64,000 nt of DNA from Dehalococcoidia bacterium (GTDB lineage: Bacteria; Chloroflexota; Dehalococcoidia; CAUJGQ01), in assembly GCA_035310145.1 (NCBI GenBank), contig DATGEL010000054.1, positions 1-64,000 of the forward strand, written 5' to 3'. This document shows, in pieces, positions 19,711 through 28,816 of this stretch. A program made the translations under genes and the position numbers. The notes under the pieces were generated by a model. That model was not told the origin of the DNA. It worked only from the letters and a program-made list of their open reading frames with translations, and searched no databases. Numbering within the stretch: the stretch's first letter is position 1; the number at the start of each line of letters is the position of its first letter.

Positions 19711-21438
19711 TCAGAAGCCGCTGGCCACACCGTGCGCGTAGGGGTCGGCGCCGCCGCGCAGCTCGCCCGTGTGCGGCTGGCGCGTGATGCCCGCCGGCCG
19801 GGCGAAGTGGCCGGGGTGGAAGTCGGCCCGGCGCAGGACGAAGCGGTGGCCGCGGCGCTCCAGTTCCGCGATCACCGCCGGATCGACGCGCTCGTCGATG
19901 CCCGTCTCCGCCGCGCTGCTGTCGATGAACGGCCCGGAGACCGCGTCCTGGATGCCGCGGCCGTGATCGAGCACACTGAGCAGCACCTGCGTCACCGTGT
20001 CGAGGATGCGGCGCCCGCCCGGCGCCCCGGCCACCAGCACGACTTCGCCGTCGCGCACAACGATCGCGTGCGCCATGCTCGATGCCGGCCGTTTGCGCGG
20101 CGCGATCGAGTTGGCCGTGCCGGGCCGCGGGTCGAAGAGTGTCATCGCGTTGTTCAGCAGCACGCCGGTGCCCGGCACGGCGACGCCGCAGCCCCAGGCC
20201 GAGGTCAGCGTCTGCGTCACCGCCACGGCATTGCCCCGCCTGTCCACGGCCGAGAGGTGCGTGGTATGCGCCTCGGGTCCGTGGTTGCCGGCCGGCGCGA
20301 CGGCGGCGCCTGCTCCGGCGATGGTGAGCAGGTCGCCGGGCGTGGCCTCCGTGTGGCGACGCGCGTCGATCGTGGTACGGCGGACGGCGGCGTACGGCTT
20401 GCCGGTCAGCACTGCCCAGGGCACGTCGCGCACTTCGGGGTCGCCGAGGTATTCGAGACGGTCGGCGTGGCTGCGGCGCATCGCCTCGATCGTCAGGTGC
20501 AGCGTCTCCGCCGAGTTGAAGCCGAGCGCGCCGAGCTGCCAGCCTTCGAGGATGTTGAGCGTTTCGAGCTGGAGGGCGCCGCTCGCCGGCCCCGGCAGCG
20601 CCACGATGCGGTCGCCGCGGTAGCTGCCGGTCAGCGGCTCGATGACCTTCGCCTGGTACTGTGCCAGGTCGGCCTCGGAGATATGGCCGCTGGCCCGTTC
20701 CATCTCGGCCGTGATCGCCCGCGCCGTCGGGCCGCGGTAAAAGCCGTCCGGTCCCTCGGCGGCGATCCGGCGCAGCGTCGCGGCCAGCTCCGGCTGGCGC
20801 AGCAGCACGGGCGCGGCGGCTGCGGGCGCCCAGGGCCGTCCCTCGTCGAGGAAGATCGCCGCGCTCGCCGGGAAGCGTTGCAGCAGCTTGAGGTTGACGG
20901 CAAGCGAGAGCGTCAGCGGCCACTCCACCTCCACGCCCTCTTCGGCCAGGGCGATCGCCGGCTCCAGCAGCGCCGCCAGCGGCCGCGTGCCGAAGCGATC
21001 GCGCGCCGCCGCCAGGCCGCTCGCCAGGCCGGGCACGGCGGCGGCGCGCGGGCCGCTGTAGTTCGCGTCGTCCTTCACGCCGACGAAGCCCTGCGCGTCG
21101 GCGTGGAAGTCGGGCGTCAACTCGTACATTGTCTCGTGCGCGGCCAGCGGCGCCCGCACCTGGTAGTCGACCACCGCCTCGCGGCCGTCGGCCAGGCGCA
21201 CCGTCATGAAGCCGCCGCCGCCGAGGCCGCTCATCATCGGCTCGGCTACGCCGGTGGCGAAGCACATGGCGACCGCGGCATCGACCGCGTTGCCGCCGTC
21301 GCGCAGCACGCGCAGGCCCGCCTCGGCTACGGCGGCGTGCTTGGCCGTGACCATGCCGCCCGTGCCCCGCGCCTCCGTGCGGGTGACGACGCGGCTGGTC
21401 GTGCTCTGCGTAGCGCGGACGTCCTGCGTGGCGGTCAT
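19711..21438 (-). CDS. gamma-glutamyltransferase family protein (Ntn hydrolase)
   Basis: A 575-residue protein. The N-terminal segment has G-M-V-T-A-K-H, L-R-D-G-G-N-A-V-D-A-A-V-A and G-L-G-G-G-G-F. The autoprocessing site is H-T-T-H-L-S-A-V-D, where the first Thr of the small subunit is the nucleophile. The C-terminal part (A-G-A-P-G-G) completes the fold. No secretion signal is evident, so it may be cytoplasmic and act on gamma-glutamyl or cephalosporin-like amides rather than extracellular glutathione. The ATG at 21438 has an AGGAG ~8 nt upstream. Longer upstream frames run into the MFS gene. Confidence 0.92.
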   Translation of the reverse strand: MTATQDVRATQSTTSRVVTRTEARGTGGMVTAKHAAVAEAGLRVLRDGGNAVDAAVAMCFATGVAEPMMSGLGGGGFMTVRLADGREAVVDYQVRAPLAAHETMYELTPDFHADAQGFVGVKDDANYSGPRAAAVPGLASGLAAARDRFGTRPLAALLEPAIALAEEGVEVEWPLTLSLAVNLKLLQRFPASAAIFLDEGRPWAPAAAAPVLLRQPELAATLRRIAAEGPDGFYRGPTARAITAEMERASGHISEADLAQYQAKVIEPLTGSYRGDRIVALPGPASGALQLETLNILEGWQLGALGFNSAETLHLTIEAMRRSHADRLEYLGDPEVRDVPWAVLTGKPYAAVRRTTIDARRHTEATPGDLLTIAGAGAAVAPAGNHGPEAHTTHLSAVDRRGNAVAVTQTLTSAWGCGVAVPGTGVLLNNAMTLFDPRPGTANSIAPRKRPASSMAHAIVVRDGEVVLVAGAPGGRRILDTVTQVLLSVLDHGRGIQDAVSGPFIDSSAAETGIDERVDPAVIAELERRGHRFVLRRADFHPGHFARPAGITRQPHTGELRGGADPYAHGVASGF

Positions 21439-21491
21439 TGTGCGCTCCTCGGTTCCCAACGCTTTCCGGCCAGCGGGGTGCCGGCGCCAGT

Positions 21492-22694
21492 CTACCATTC
21501 GCCGTGTGCGATCGCCGCCGTCCGGGCCGGGGCGCGCGTCACGCTGAGGCCGCGCAACGCCAGCAGGGCGCAGCCCGCCATGCCGGCGCTGGCCGCGCAG
21601 ATGAGGACCATGCCCGCGTAGGCGCCGTGTTCCACAAGCAGCAGCCCCAGCAGCCACGGCCCGGCGAGGCCGCCGATCGAGCCGGCCGCTGCCAGCAGCC
21701 CCGAGACGGCGCCCGCCTGCGCCGCGAACTCGCGCGTGGCGACGGCGAAGGCGAGCGGCCAGACCGGGCCGAAGGCGAGGCCCAGCAGCATGATCTCCAC
21801 GGCGCCGCCGCTGCGCCAGCCGGCCCCCGCGAACAGCAGCGCCGAGAGTGCCAGCGAGGCGAGCGACACCGCCGCCAGCAGCGCCGGCTCGCGCAGCCGC
21901 TTCAGCACGGCCGGGCTGAGCGCCCGCCCGAGCATCAGGCCCAGCCAATAACCCGAGGTGACGATCGACGCCGCGGTGTCGCCCACGCCGCCGCGATGCA
22001 GATAGGTGAACGTCCAGTTGCCGAGGCCCACTTCAAGCGCAACGTAGAGCGTGATCAGCAGCGCCAACCACCAGAACAACGGCCGCCGCAGAGCGCCGCC
22101 CAGCCCGCCGCCGTGCACCGCGGGCGGAGCCGCGCGCCCCGGCACACGGAGCGAGAGCAGCACGGCGATGGCGCCGATCTGGCTGGCCGACACCAGCCAG
22201 AGGACGTAGCGGATGTCGCCCAAAAGGCCGAGCGAGGCCGCGGCCAGCGCCGGACCCAGCAAGGCGCCGACGCCGAAGAAGACATTGAGCCGGTTCAGCG
22301 CCGCGCCGCCCTCGTGCGGATACAGCTCAGCCAGCAGCACGTGGTAGCCGACCACGAGCACACTGTCGCCGACGCCCATCAGCACGCCGCTCGCCAGCAC
22401 CTGCGGCCACGATCGGGCGAGCGACAGGCCGAGGCAGCCGCCGGCGTGCACCGCGCAGCCGAAGATCAGCAGCGGCCGGCGGCCCAGGCGGTCCATCGCG
22501 CGGCCGGCCACGGGCGACATCACCAGCCCGCCGGCGAAGATCGCGGTGAGCACGGTGCCGGCCTGCGCCAGCGGCATCTGTGCCCGTGCGGCGATCGAGG
22601 GCAATCCCGGCCCGATTGCGCTGATGTAGGCGCCGATCAGCACGAAGCCGAAGTAGCCAGCCCAGGTCAGCCGCCGGATCTGCGAGGGAAACAT
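21492..22694 (-). CDS. MFS transporter, FucP/sugar-type
   Basis: A 400-residue protein with ~12 hydrophobic segments. The MFS loop motif G-R-A-M-D-R-L-G-R-R-P lies between TM2 and TM3, and a short central loop (~195-215) separates the two six-helix halves. The overall look (F-V-L-I-G-A-Y and Leu/Gly-rich helices with few charged residues) resembles the FucP-like sugar group. The substrate is unassigned. It is followed closely by gamma-glutamyltransferase on the same strand, so uptake of a gamma-glutamyl compound is possible but unproven. Confidence 0.85.
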   Translation of the reverse strand: MFPSQIRRLTWAGYFGFVLIGAYISAIGPGLPSIAARAQMPLAQAGTVLTAIFAGGLVMSPVAGRAMDRLGRRPLLIFGCAVHAGGCLGLSLARSWPQVLASGVLMGVGDSVLVVGYHVLLAELYPHEGGAALNRLNVFFGVGALLGPALAAASLGLLGDIRYVLWLVSASQIGAIAVLLSLRVPGRAAPPAVHGGGLGGALRRPLFWWLALLITLYVALEVGLGNWTFTYLHRGGVGDTAASIVTSGYWLGLMLGRALSPAVLKRLREPALLAAVSLASLALSALLFAGAGWRSGGAVEIMLLGLAFGPVWPLAFAVATREFAAQAGAVSGLLAAAGSIGGLAGPWLLGLLLVEHGAYAGMVLICAASAGMAGCALLALRGLSVTRAPARTAAIAHGEW

Positions 22695-22792
22695 AGCCCC
22701 ATGCTAGAGGCCCTGCGCCGGGGAGCGCCATCGCGGCGGTCCTGACCGGCGCAGCCAGTCCTGGCGTCGCGGGCGAAACCGTGCACTGAGGG

Positions 22793-23051
22793 TCAGCGCG
22801 CGGCAGGAGCTGGCAGGCCGTGCGCGTCCTGACCGCAGGCGTTCTGCGGGTCGTAGCCGCACATGCTGCGCTCGATGAACTGGCGGATCAGCGCCTCGTC
22901 GGCCGAGCCGGGGCCGAATGCGCGGCCCGGCCTTGTTCGAACCGCCGCCGCAGGCCGCCAGGAGCAGCGCCCCGGCGAGCGCGGCGGGCAGGGCGAGGTG
23001 CCGTGCGCTCGTACGCGGGCGCTCAGGTGCTCTCAGCGCGGGAACTGCCAC
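22793..23051 (-). pseudogene. small lipoprotein gene with an apparent frameshift
   Basis: From a GTG at 23051 the minus strand encodes a hydrophobic stretch ending in the lipobox L-L-L-A-A-C-G-G-G. This frame loses coding character after S-N-K-A-G. A +1 frame then gives a coherent acidic/polar tail, G-P-G-S-A-D-E-A-L-I-R-Q-F-I-E-R, then C-G-Y-D-P-Q-N-A-C-G-Q-D, ending at TGA 22793. Joining the two frames around ~22920 would make an ~85-residue lipoprotein with a Cys pair. There is no obvious family. A sequencing indel or a real decay event would both explain it. The start overlaps the DUF35 gene. Confidence 0.45.
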
Positions 23052-23527
23052 AAGCCGCTCGCCGGCTGTTCGGCGGCCAGGCGCCACTGCGGCAGGGTGA
23101 TGTCCTCGAGATCGAGGAACGTGACCTCGACGCGCTTGCCGATGGCGACGTTCTCTTGCTTTTCGGCGTTGAAGTTCGGGTCGACGAGGTTCATGACGAC
23201 GCGCAGCGCCTCGTCCGGCGTCGGCTCGCCGCGCTGCTCGTCCAGCTCGACCAGCACGATCGGATACGGCGCCCACTCGCGGAAGCCGGGCTGAATCGCC
23301 TGGCAGACGATCTGGTAGCTGTAGATCGTGCCCTTGCCGCTCACCTCCTGCCAGTGCCATTTCAGACTCTGGCACCAGGGGCAGGCCGGCCCCGGCTCCC
23401 AGCGCAGGCGGTTGCAGGAGTCGCAGGCCTTCATCGCCAGGCGGTGGCGGCGTGCCGCGTCGAAGTAGCCCTGGTTTTCCAGATCGTTGGGCGCAACCTG
23501 CAGTTGCATGCCACGGTACTCGGCCAT
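23033..23527 (-). CDS. Zn-ribbon/OB-fold (DUF35) acyl-CoA-associated protein
   Basis: A 164-residue protein with a rubredoxin-like zinc ribbon (C-D-S-C near residue 35 and C-P-W-C near residue 49) followed by an OB-fold (G-K-G-T-I-Y-S-Y and V-L-V-E-L-D). DUF35 proteins such as ChsH2-type subunits pair with thiolases, HMG-CoA synthases or hydratases and gate acyl-CoA substrates. The thiolase-like gene lies 185 bp upstream on the same strand, as expected for a partner. Confidence 0.88.
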   Translation of the reverse strand: MAEYRGMQLQVAPNDLENQGYFDAARRHRLAMKACDSCNRLRWEPGPACPWCQSLKWHWQEVSGKGTIYSYQIVCQAIQPGFREWAPYPIVLVELDEQRGEPTPDEALRVVMNLVDPNFNAEKQENVAIGKRVEVTFLDLEDITLPQWRLAAEQPASGLWQFPR

Positions 23528-23530
23528 GTC

Positions 23531-23573
23531 GCCTCACCCCCTGCCCCCCTCTCCAGCAGGGCTGGAGAGGGGG
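23531..23573. repeat. dispersed palindromic repeat, copy 2
   Basis: A perfect 13-bp stem (23545-23557/23561-23573) with loop AGG, led by GCCTCACCCCCTG. It lies between the thiolase-like gene and its DUF35 partner, overlapping the latter's upstream region. No gene or clear promoter is seen in the rest of 23574-23711. Confidence 0.75.
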
Positions 23574-23711
23574 AATTGAGGAATGTTTGATTGGAAGCGG
23601 GAGGGGCCGCTCCGCAAAAAGGGCCCGCGCGGTGCGTCGGGAAAGGTTGGCCTTCGGCGGCTCGCGGCTGGCGCCGCGACCGGCCGTTCACTGATGGCCC
23701 CTACCAGCGGT

Positions 23712-24929
23712 TTATCCCCGCCGCATGATTAACGCGCTGCCGGTGGCGGGGTTGGCCCAGGCCATGTTCATCGCGATCTTCGGCTCGCGCACCTGGCGGC
23801 AGTGGCCCTCCGAGTAGTCGTACGTGTGCTCGCCGTTGCGCCAGTTGGGGCAGTAGTCGTCCGCCTGCCAGCGCAGTTGGCGCACGTTCTCGATCACCAG
23901 GTTCATGCCGTGCGTGTACGCCTCGCAAAGGTGGCCGCCGCTGGTGTTGTTCGGCCGCTTGCTGCCCAGCTCCAGGGCGCCGCTGGCGACGAACGGGCCG
24001 CCCTCGCCCTTCTTACAGAAGCCGTACTCTTCCATCTGCAGCATCGTGGTGAAGGTGAAGGCGTCGTAGCAGCCGGTCACGTCGATGTCGTCGTGCGAGA
24101 CATCGGCCATCTTGAAGATCATCGGCGCGGCGTAGTAGCCGGCGACGCGCGTGATCGGGCCGTGGACATAGTGCATGTCGGCGCGCGGCTTGCTCACGCG
24201 GCCGACGACGCCGAGGATATGCGCCGGCCGCTGGCGCAGGTCGCGCGCCCGCTCGGCCGAGGTCACGATGATGCAGGTGGCGTTGTCCGTCTCGACGCAG
24301 CAGTCGAGCAGGTGCAGCGGCTTGGTGATCCAGCGCGAGTTGAGCACGTCGTCCACCGTCACACGCTGCTTGTAGAAGGCCCTGGGATTGTTGCTGGCGT
24401 GCTTGCTGCCGGCGACCTTGACGGCGGCGAGCTGCTCGCTGGTGGTGCCGTACTCCATCATGTGGCGCATGAAGGTGAAGGCGAAGTTCTGGCCGGCGCT
24501 CATCCAGCCGTAGGGCATGCGTAACAACTGGCTTTCGCGCGGGGTGGCGCGGGCACGGGCGCCGGTGCCGCCGATGCGCACTTCGCTGTAGCCGTTCATC
24601 GCGCGAAAGATGGCGACCGTGTTGCACATGCCGCCTTCGATCACGCCGCGGGCGATGCCGATCAGCGCCTCGGTGCTGGAGCCGCCGCCGGAGCAGTCCA
24701 TGTAGAAGTTGAGGCGGATGCCGAGATCGCCGGACACGGCGGTCGAAGTCGTCGAGTCGCCGCCGTGATAGCTGAGCATGCCGTCGATCTCGCCGGGGCC
24801 GAGGCCGGCGTCGTCCATCGCGTTCTTCAGCGCGGTGACGGCGAGCTGGCGGGTCGTGCAGCCGGAGTTGCGGGTGTACGGCGTCTCGCCCACGCCGACG
24901 ATGCAGTAGCGGTCGCGCATATCGCTCAC
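23712..24929 (-). CDS. thiolase-like acetyl-CoA acyltransferase (SCP2-thiolase type)
   Basis: A 405-residue protein from GTG 24929 with AGGAG 8 nt upstream. The thiolase fold begins Y-C-I-V-G-V-G-E-T-P-Y. The nucleophile candidate is in M-D-C-S-G-G-G, and the C-terminal part has the N-N-T-S-G-G-H motif with a further His in Y-T-H-G. Members of this branch act in degradation of steroid side chains or other acyl chains, usually with a DUF35 partner. That partner is the adjacent downstream gene. The substrate is not evident. Confidence 0.85.
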   Translation of the reverse strand: MSDMRDRYCIVGVGETPYTRNSGCTTRQLAVTALKNAMDDAGLGPGEIDGMLSYHGGDSTTSTAVSGDLGIRLNFYMDCSGGGSSTEALIGIARGVIEGGMCNTVAIFRAMNGYSEVRIGGTGARARATPRESQLLRMPYGWMSAGQNFAFTFMRHMMEYGTTSEQLAAVKVAGSKHASNNPRAFYKQRVTVDDVLNSRWITKPLHLLDCCVETDNATCIIVTSAERARDLRQRPAHILGVVGRVSKPRADMHYVHGPITRVAGYYAAPMIFKMADVSHDDIDVTGCYDAFTFTTMLQMEEYGFCKKGEGGPFVASGALELGSKRPNNTSGGHLCEAYTHGMNLVIENVRQLRWQADDYCPNWRNGEHTYDYSEGHCRQVREPKIAMNMAWANPATGSALIMRRG

Positions 24930-25093
24930 GATCGGCTCTCCTGGCGTGTTGCCGTCCGCGCTGCTGCAGGCCGGCACTGACGGTTGTACCACAGCCGGCG
25001 TCGACGCGGGGCCGTATGTGACGCCGCCCATTCGCTCAAGCGCGGCGGCTTACCTATACTGAGTGCGTCGCCGCCGAACCCCTGGGCGCGGCG

Positions 25094-25843
25094 ATGTCGG
25101 CGCGCGATACGCTCGCGTCCCAGCCGGGAGACGCACCCCGTTCTCCCCTCGCAGGCGAACGGCTTGCCATGAGCGAAGAGAGGCTGCCCGCTGAGCACAC
25201 TTCCGACGGCGGCGAGGGCGAGATCGACGAGCGCCCGCAGCGGCGGCGGGAGTGGTCCGGCCCGCTGCGCAGCGTGGGCCTGCCGCTGATCGTGGTGGCG
25301 CTGATCGTCGGCGCGGTCTGGTATCTGCAGAAGGACCACGGCGGCGGCGCCAAGCCCGCATCGGGCACCGGCGTGCTGGCGCTGGACGCGAGCCGCAACC
25401 ACACCGGCCAGCCACCCTCCGCCGAGAAGGGCCGCGCCGCGCCGGACTTCCGCCTGAACACGCTCGACGGCAAGAGCGTGCGGCTCAGCGACCTGCAGGG
25501 CAAGACGGTGCTGATCAACTTCTGGGCCACCTGGTGCGCCCCCTGCCGCGAAGAGATGCCGGAGATCGTCAAGGCCTACAATGCCAACCACGCCAATGGC
25601 TTCGAGGTCGTCTCGGTCGACGAGCAGGAAGACCCGGCCACGGTGAAGAAGTGGGTCGATGCCTTCCAGATCAGCTTCCCGGTCACGCTCGACACCTCCG
25701 GCCAGGTGGGGCAGACGTTCCGCGCCGGCACGCAGTTCCCCACCAGCCTCTGGCTTGACCCGAAGGGAGTGGTTACGGACATTCACTACGGGCCGATGAG
25801 TGAAGACTTCATCAACCAGCACCTGAGCGGACTGGGGCAGTGA
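25094..25843 (+). CDS. membrane-anchored thioredoxin-like protein (TlpA/ResA type)
   Basis: A 249-residue protein (ATG 25094; ATG 25169 is an alternative). A cytoplasmic N-terminus rich in Arg/Glu is followed by one membrane segment (~61-79), then an AhpC-TSA/Redoxin domain with A-P-D-F, the W-C-A-P-C active site (Cys148, Cys151) and F-P-T-S for the cis-Pro region. ResA/CcmG-type proteins reduce apocytochrome c cysteines outside the membrane. The next gene, ResB-like, fits a system II cytochrome c maturation pathway. Confidence 0.92.
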   Translation: MSARDTLASQPGDAPRSPLAGERLAMSEERLPAEHTSDGGEGEIDERPQRRREWSGPLRSVGLPLIVVALIVGAVWYLQKDHGGGAKPASGTGVLALDASRNHTGQPPSAEKGRAAPDFRLNTLDGKSVRLSDLQGKTVLINFWATWCAPCREEMPEIVKAYNANHANGFEVVSVDEQEDPATVKKWVDAFQISFPVTLDTSGQVGQTFRAGTQFPTSLWLDPKGVVTDIHYGPMSEDFINQHLSGLGQ

Positions 25844-25878
25844 GCGAGCGACCTGGTTCAGCTGATGCGCGGGGCGGG

Positions 25879-25918
25879 CCCTCACCCCTGGCCCCTCTCC
25901 CAATCCTGGGCGAGGGGG
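25879..25918. repeat. dispersed palindromic repeat, copy 3
   Basis: CCCTCACCCCTGG lead-in, then an 11-bp stem with one mismatch (25892-25902/25907-25917) and the same ATCC loop as copy 1. It lies between the TlpA-like and ResB-like genes. Confidence 0.7.
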
Positions 25919-25943
25919 AACGTTGGCCCTGTCGTTTCCTTGC

Positions 25944-25971
25944 CTATTCCCTATTCCCTGTTCCCTGTTCC
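25944..25971. repeat. heptamer repeat array, copy A
   Basis: Four tandem 7-nt units: CTATTCC twice, then CTGTTCC twice. The same heptamer, read as GGAATAG or GGAACAG on the other strand, recurs at 40243, 49540, 53090 and 54193. Confidence 0.85.
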
Positions 25972-25987
25972 CTCCGCGGAGCGGCGC

Positions 25988-27733
25988 ATGGCTAACGTCG
26001 TTGCCGCACGTGGCCGGGCGCGGGTCTCGTTTCCCTTCGATCCATTTCGCATCGTCTTCCGTCTGCTGACCTCGGTGCGCGTGGCGCTGCTGCTGATCGG
26101 CTTCGTCGTGCTCGGCGCCTTGCTCGGCGTGATCTTCCCGCAGGCGCCGGACGAAGTGCGGGCCTCGGCCCAGGCGTATGCCGCCTACACCGAGTTCCAG
26201 CGCACGCGCTACGGCGCCTTCACCGACGCGATGCGGCACCTGGGGCTGTTCGAGGTCTTCCACTCCTACTGGTTCAACGGTCTGTTGTTCGTGGTCTTGC
26301 TCGCCGTGGCCGTCTGCACGGCCAACCGCGTTCCGCCGATCGTGCGCAACGTGCGCCGGCCCGTGCGCCGCGTGAACGACCGCTTCTTCACCTCGGCCCG
26401 CCACCGCGCCGAGTTCGTCACGCCGGCCGAGCCGGCGTCGGTCGTCAAGGCGCTGCGCCGGCAGCATTACCGCGTCCAGGTGACGGAGCGCGACGGCGCG
26501 ACGTACCTGTTCGCCGACCGCTTCGGCTGGGCGCAGTTCGGCACGTTTGTCTCGCACCTCTCGCTGATCCTGTTCATGTCCGGCGCGATCGTGACCAAGC
26601 TCGTCGGCTTCAGCGTCGATCTGACCATTCCGCAGGGGCAGACCGCCCCGGTCTTCCCAACCATCCATGCCGGGCAGATGCAGGTGCTGAACCGGAGCGC
26701 GGGCGACACGCCCGACGCCCATGGCAACCCCACCCGCTACTTCAGCAACCTGGCCGTGTTCCGCAACGGCAAGCAGATCTGCGCCGGCACCAGCACCGTC
26801 AACAACCCGATGCACTGCGCCGGTTACACGCTGCACCAGACGACCTTCTCCGGCGACGGCGCCGAGCTGCGCGTGCGCGATCTGAAGACGGGCCAGGTGG
26901 TGTATCAAGAGGTGAGCCAGATCGGCTCCGAAGGCTCCGCGCCCAACCCGCACCTCGTCGTGCGCGACGCCAGCGGCGCATCACTCTTCGACGACAACGT
27001 GGTGCTCGTGCCCTTTGATCAGCAATCGCTGTTCGCGCTGATCCCGCTGCAGCGCCCCGGCGCGGCGAAGCCGATCCCCGTGCTGCTGGCCGCGACCCAG
27101 GGCTTGAGGAATGCGTGGACGGTCGCGGTGCACCATCCTGCCGGTGCCGACCCAGGCGACGCGGCTTTCGATCTGACGCTGCAGCCGGGGCAGAGCGGCG
27201 AGGCGGGCGGCTTGAGCTTCTCGATCCCGACGCTGGGCAGCGTGCCGCTGAGCGTCGTGCAGGGCATTCCAGGTGTCTCGCAGGCGGCGATGCTGCAACT
27301 TGCGCACGCCAACGACGGCACGCCGTACCTCGATCTGCTGGACATGGGCGGCCAGGGCGCGGACGCGGGCAGCGCGGCTGCCGACCCGGCGGACCCCACG
27401 CAGCAGCCCTCCAGGCTCGACCTGCAGCCGAACGCGCCGCAGACGATGAACGGCTACGAGTACACCTTCCTGGGGCAGCGCACGATCACCGGCATCACCG
27501 TGCGCAAGGACCCCGGCTCGACCTTCATCTGGGTGGCGACGGCGCTGATGATGATCGGCCTCGGCGTGACCTTCTACCTGCCGCGCCGTCGCCTGTGGGC
27601 GAAGATCACGCCGCAGCGCACCTATCTGGCCGGCGTGGCGGACTGGATGGTCAACTTCTCGGCGGAGATGCGCGGCATCGGCGTGGCCGCCGGCTCACCC
27701 GACGCGCCGGCGCTGGCCGCGCAGGCGGAATGA
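25988..27733 (+). CDS. resB: cytochrome c biogenesis protein ResB-like
   Basis: A 581-residue protein from ATG 25988; an upstream in-frame start at 25865 would translate the intergenic repeats and is rejected. Four membrane segments are visible: residues ~24-48, one near F-N-G-L-L-F-V-V, F-V-S-H-L-S-L-I-L-F and a C-terminal W-V-A-T-A-L-M-M-I. A large extracytoplasmic domain lies between the third and fourth. ResB (Ccs1) works with ResC/CcsA to export and attach heme to cytochrome c. CcsA/ResC is not in the window. Confidence 0.88.
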   Translation: MANVVAARGRARVSFPFDPFRIVFRLLTSVRVALLLIGFVVLGALLGVIFPQAPDEVRASAQAYAAYTEFQRTRYGAFTDAMRHLGLFEVFHSYWFNGLLFVVLLAVAVCTANRVPPIVRNVRRPVRRVNDRFFTSARHRAEFVTPAEPASVVKALRRQHYRVQVTERDGATYLFADRFGWAQFGTFVSHLSLILFMSGAIVTKLVGFSVDLTIPQGQTAPVFPTIHAGQMQVLNRSAGDTPDAHGNPTRYFSNLAVFRNGKQICAGTSTVNNPMHCAGYTLHQTTFSGDGAELRVRDLKTGQVVYQEVSQIGSEGSAPNPHLVVRDASGASLFDDNVVLVPFDQQSLFALIPLQRPGAAKPIPVLLAATQGLRNAWTVAVHHPAGADPGDAAFDLTLQPGQSGEAGGLSFSIPTLGSVPLSVVQGIPGVSQAAMLQLAHANDGTPYLDLLDMGGQGADAGSAAADPADPTQQPSRLDLQPNAPQTMNGYEYTFLGQRTITGITVRKDPGSTFIWVATALMMIGLGVTFYLPRRRLWAKITPQRTYLAGVADWMVNFSAEMRGIGVAAGSPDAPALAAQAE

Positions 27734-27857
27734 GGGCGCGCGGCCCCGTATTGCGGGTCGCGTTTGCCTTGCCCGAGCCGCCCTCCAGCCCCGACAATGA
27801 ACGCGCCGGGCGGGCGGAGCGTGGCCCGGCGGTGAGGTTTGGCAGAAAGGCCCCGCG

Positions 27858-28781
27858 TTGAACTTGCTCTACATCAACATCAACATCGACCCGAACATCG
27901 GCACGTTCGGGCCGTTCCAGATCACCTGGCACGGCGTCTTTACGGCCGTGGGCATCGCCGTGGCGGTAATTCTCGTCGCCTACTTCGCCCGCCGGCGCAA
28001 CCTGCTGGAAGACGACATTTACAACATCGCGCTGTGGGCGGTGCCGGGCGGCATCGTCGGCGCCCGCCTGCTCTACGTGATCGAGCACTTCGACACGTTC
28101 AAGAACGACATCGGCAGCGTCTTCTCCGTCAACGAGGGCGGCATCTCCATCTATGGCGGCATCATCGGCGGCGCGCTGGTCGGCTTCGCCTACGCCCGCT
28201 GGAAGCATCTCGCCATCCGCCGCATCTCCGACGCGGCGGCGCTGGGGCTTTCGGTGGGCCTGGCCGTGGGCCGCATCGGCGACTTCATCAACGGCGAGCA
28301 CTGGGCCAAGGCGACGAGCCTGCCCTGGGGCTTCTGCTACACCAACCCGAACACGCTCAACGGCGACCCGCACACCAACACGGCCGCCATCTGTGGCTCG
28401 ATCTCGCAGCACCCACTCAACCCGCCGGCCGTGCATCCCGTCGCCGGCGTCTACGAGCCGCTGACGCTGCTGGTGATCTTCGGTGTCCTCTGGTATCTCT
28501 ACCGACGGCTCAACGTCGCTGGCTACGTGTTCTGGGTCTTTGTGCTGCTTTACGCGCTGATGCGCTTCGCCTACTCGCCCCTGCGCCTGAACGAGACAAA
28601 GGCCGACGGCGTCAGCGTGCCGCAGATCATCGCGCTGGGCACGGTGGTCTTCGCGATCGCGGCGCTGTTCGTCGTGCGGCGTATGGCCCAGCGTGACCCG
28701 GAGCACTCCGGCGTGATGGAGCCGCCGCGGCCGCAGGCCGCACAGGCCGCCGCCCTGCGCCAGCGAGCACGGCCCTCATAA
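27858..28781 (+). CDS. lgt: prolipoprotein diacylglyceryl transferase
   Basis: A 307-residue polytopic enzyme that attaches diacylglycerol to the lipobox Cys of prolipoproteins. It starts at TTG 27858, with AGAAAGG 7 nt upstream. The signature G-R-I-G-D-F-I-N-G-E (138-147; canonical N replaced by D) and S-I-Y-G-G-I-I-G-G-A are present. The hydrophobic profile has seven segments. The C-terminus is Pro/Ala/Arg-rich and unconserved. It follows the ResB gene, ~125 bp away. Confidence 0.95.
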   Translation: MNLLYININIDPNIGTFGPFQITWHGVFTAVGIAVAVILVAYFARRRNLLEDDIYNIALWAVPGGIVGARLLYVIEHFDTFKNDIGSVFSVNEGGISIYGGIIGGALVGFAYARWKHLAIRRISDAAALGLSVGLAVGRIGDFINGEHWAKATSLPWGFCYTNPNTLNGDPHTNTAAICGSISQHPLNPPAVHPVAGVYEPLTLLVIFGVLWYLYRRLNVAGYVFWVFVLLYALMRFAYSPLRLNETKADGVSVPQIIALGTVVFAIAALFVVRRMAQRDPEHSGVMEPPRPQAAQAAALRQRARPS

Positions 28782-28792
28782 CCCCGCCTTCT

Positions 28793-28816
28793 CTCCCATA
28801 CACCAGGGTGTGGGAG
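28793..28816 (+). terminator. hairpin after lgt
   Basis: CTCCC and ACACC (28793-28804, separated by a 2-nt bulge) pair with GGTGT and GGGAG (28807-28816), 10 nt after the lgt stop. The position suits a terminator, but no T run follows. Confidence 0.4.
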
